Below, piece after piece: positions 62,715 to 64,000 of a stretch of DNA of 64,000 nt. The notes under the pieces are model-generated. The model was not told the DNA's origin and did no database searches. It worked only from the letters and a program-made list of their open reading frames with translations. How positions within the stretch are numbered: position 1 is the stretch's first letter; every line of letters begins with the position of its first letter. The stretch comes from Nephrocerus scutellatus (lineage: Eukaryota; Arthropoda; Insecta; Diptera; Pipunculidae), in the NCBI GenBank assembly GCA_947095585.1, contig OX352761.1, positions 129,176,277-129,240,276 of the forward strand, in the 5' to 3' direction. The translations under genes were made by a program, and so were the position numbers.

Positions 62715-63290
62715 GCTTTTTTTTATTACAAATCTGTGAGTAAGTCTCGTATGGGTAGGACTTTTCGGGTGATCTTTTGGTAGTCTTAAGGTGGGTATTG
62801 AGATGGTTCTTGAGGTGAGTCATGATGGGACCGTTGGGTGGGTCTTGAGGGTGGTCTTGAGGGCTTGATGGGCAGTGTGAGAGGAGTTTTTATATGGTCT
62901 TTAGGGGGTTTTGTGGGGATTTGAAGAGAGTTTGAGAGGGTCTTGAGTGTGATCCTGAACGGGGTCGTAGCGTAGTTTTGAGGGAGGCTTGAGAGGGTTT
63001 TGAGAGGGGTATTGAGGGAGTTCTGAGTGGATCTTCAGAGGGTATTGAGGGAGTCGTAAGGAGTTATTGAGGTCTTGAAGGCGGTTTACGGGAGTGTTGA
63101 GGTGTTATTGCGGTGGTCTTAATGGAAGTTTGAGATGGTTTTGGCAAGGGTTTTGCGGGAGTCTTAAGAAGGGAATCTTGTGTGTTTATAAAGGTTTGAG
63201 AGGGACTTGAGTGTTGAGGGTTTTGTGGGGGTCTTAAGGGAGTCTTTAGGAGGGTCTTAAGAGGTTCTTAAGAGAGTCGTGTGAGAATAG
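62715..63290 (+). repeat. G/T-rich degenerate minisatellite (GGGTCTTGAGGG-like)
   Basis: Dozens of loosely conserved words such as GGGTCTTGAGGGTGGTCTTG, GAGGGAGTCTTAAG and TTGAGAGGGTTTTGAGAGGG succeed one another with strong strand asymmetry (almost no C on the plus strand). The period is roughly 12-15 bp but irregular. Similar text resumes at 63,945-64,000 after the second mariner relic. Confidence 0.75.
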
Positions 63291-63294
63291 GGCG

Positions 63295-63494
63295 GATGAG
63301 GGAGCAATTTGTAGCTCAATTTAAGGATTTGTGCCATGGTGACTTCAAACGTGTGCACCGTGCATTGTCTTGATGGAACATCACTTTTTTTCTTCGCCAA
63401 TTGCGGTTTTTTTTGCTTCAAATCGAATCTGTCTTCGTAGTTTTACAGTTTTACCCTTTTCAAGTCAGTCGATGTAAATGACACCGCGTGTATC

Positions 63495-63527
<33 letters not shown>

Positions 63528-63765
63528 AATAAATAAATATGACCTTGTTGGCCGACAGACCCACCTTGGCCTTCTTTCGCCGTTCACCCGCACAAACCAA
63601 CTGTCTTGATTGTTTCTTGGTCTCTTGTGTGTTGTGATGGATCCACGATTCGTCCACATTTACGAAACGGCATAAAAAATCGTTCGGATTGCGGCTGAAC
63701 ATCGCCAAACACTCCTTTGGAGTGGTCACACACGAAATTCACTTTTTTTCATTTGCCTTAAAAAT
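63295..63765 (-). pseudogene. Mariner transposase relic, mauritiana-like, split by a poly(A) tract
   Basis: Minus strand: ECLAMFSRNPNDFLCRFVNV, DESWIHHNTQETKKQSRQLV (first Asp), KKAKVGLSANKV; then a 31-base A run (plus strand) plus (TAAA)n replaces a few codons. DTRGVIYIDWLEKG-like coding follows, then a decayed KK-QLA-KK segment, a degraded H-x-DNA region and YKLLPHPPYS-like text near 63,300. Several mutations destroy the second catalytic block. Confidence 0.8.
63496..63540 (+). repeat. A31 run followed by (TAAA)n
   Basis: Thirty-one A at 63,496-63,526 followed by TAAATAAATAAATAT. It is embedded in the mariner coding sequence on the opposite strand. Confidence 0.9.
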
Positions 63766-64000
63766 TTACGAGGTTGTCTGCTTTCAATGGCTGTCAACCA
63801 CAAACTAAATGACGCAGACAGATGGCTGCTGACAGGAGCAGTCCCTTTCAGTTGAGAGGCGGGGATTTCAAAGAGTCACGGACTTATTGACACAACCACG
63901 TATATATTTTTTGCCGATATAAGTGTAGATTGTATATTTATCTGGGTAGCTGAGGTGGTCCATGGGTGGATTGGGGTCAGTAGGCAGAAGGTCAGTGGGC
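63766..64000. other. Mariner flank and resumed G/T-rich sequence
   Basis: Sequence to about 63,900 probably belongs to the N-terminal/5' region of the mauritiana-like mariner (not confirmed). From 63,945 GGGTAGCTGAGGTGGTCCAT and GGGTGGATTGGGGTCAG resemble the G/T-rich repeat. Confidence 0.4.

Overview
The window is eukaryotic nuclear DNA from a fly: AT-rich, with GT-AG introns, a few conserved genes and a heavy load of decayed transposable elements. The gene content (PACS/KrT95D-like, LSm3, ACTMAP/CG33108-like) and the transposons (RTE-type LINEs, mariner relics) fit a higher dipteran with an expanded genome; a tephritid fruit fly is my best guess, but the species cannot be fixed from the sequence alone.

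Layout. Positions 1-31,240 hold no gene I can support. They carry fragments of an RTE-type LINE, a tRNA-derived SINE, a foldback-like family with long inverted ends, a 150-240 bp satellite, and long stretches of unassigned AT-rich DNA. Positions 31,245-34,770 are the most complete RTE copy, on the minus strand, with a recognisable endonuclease start, reverse transcriptase and YADD box, interrupted by a 28-base C run and a GC-rich insert of about 775 bp. Positions 35,684-37,745 hold an actin maturation protease (ACTMAP-like) gene in three exons on the plus strand. The whole of the small LSm3 gene (three exons, same strand) lies inside its first intron. Positions 38,180-40,506 hold an RNase-H-bearing LINE relic and two abutting PIF/Harbinger-like elements, one of which keeps a MADF-like exon. 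Another RTE relic lies at 41,970-43,740.

From 45,215 to 61,026 the minus strand carries the middle and C-terminal part of a PACS (phosphofurin acidic cluster sorting protein) gene. Six exons join in phase; the N-terminal exons lie beyond the window. Its last intron contains an intronless histone H3 pseudogene and an RNase-H LINE relic. Its 11 kb intron contains RTE, CR1/Jockey-type and RNase-H LINE pieces, a tandem repeat and half a foldback element. Positions 61,900-64,000 hold two mariner relics (irritans-like and mauritiana-like) on either side of a G/T-rich degenerate minisatellite.

The two housekeeping genes and PACS converge. LSm3 acts in U6 snRNP and mRNA decay rings, ACTMAP in actin N-terminal maturation, and PACS in membrane cargo sorting; nothing suggests they share a pathway. 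The most notable observations are the SINE whose 3' end resembles the RTE 3' end, the twin Harbinger-like elements with a MADF exon, the nested LSm3 gene, and the foldback-like family.
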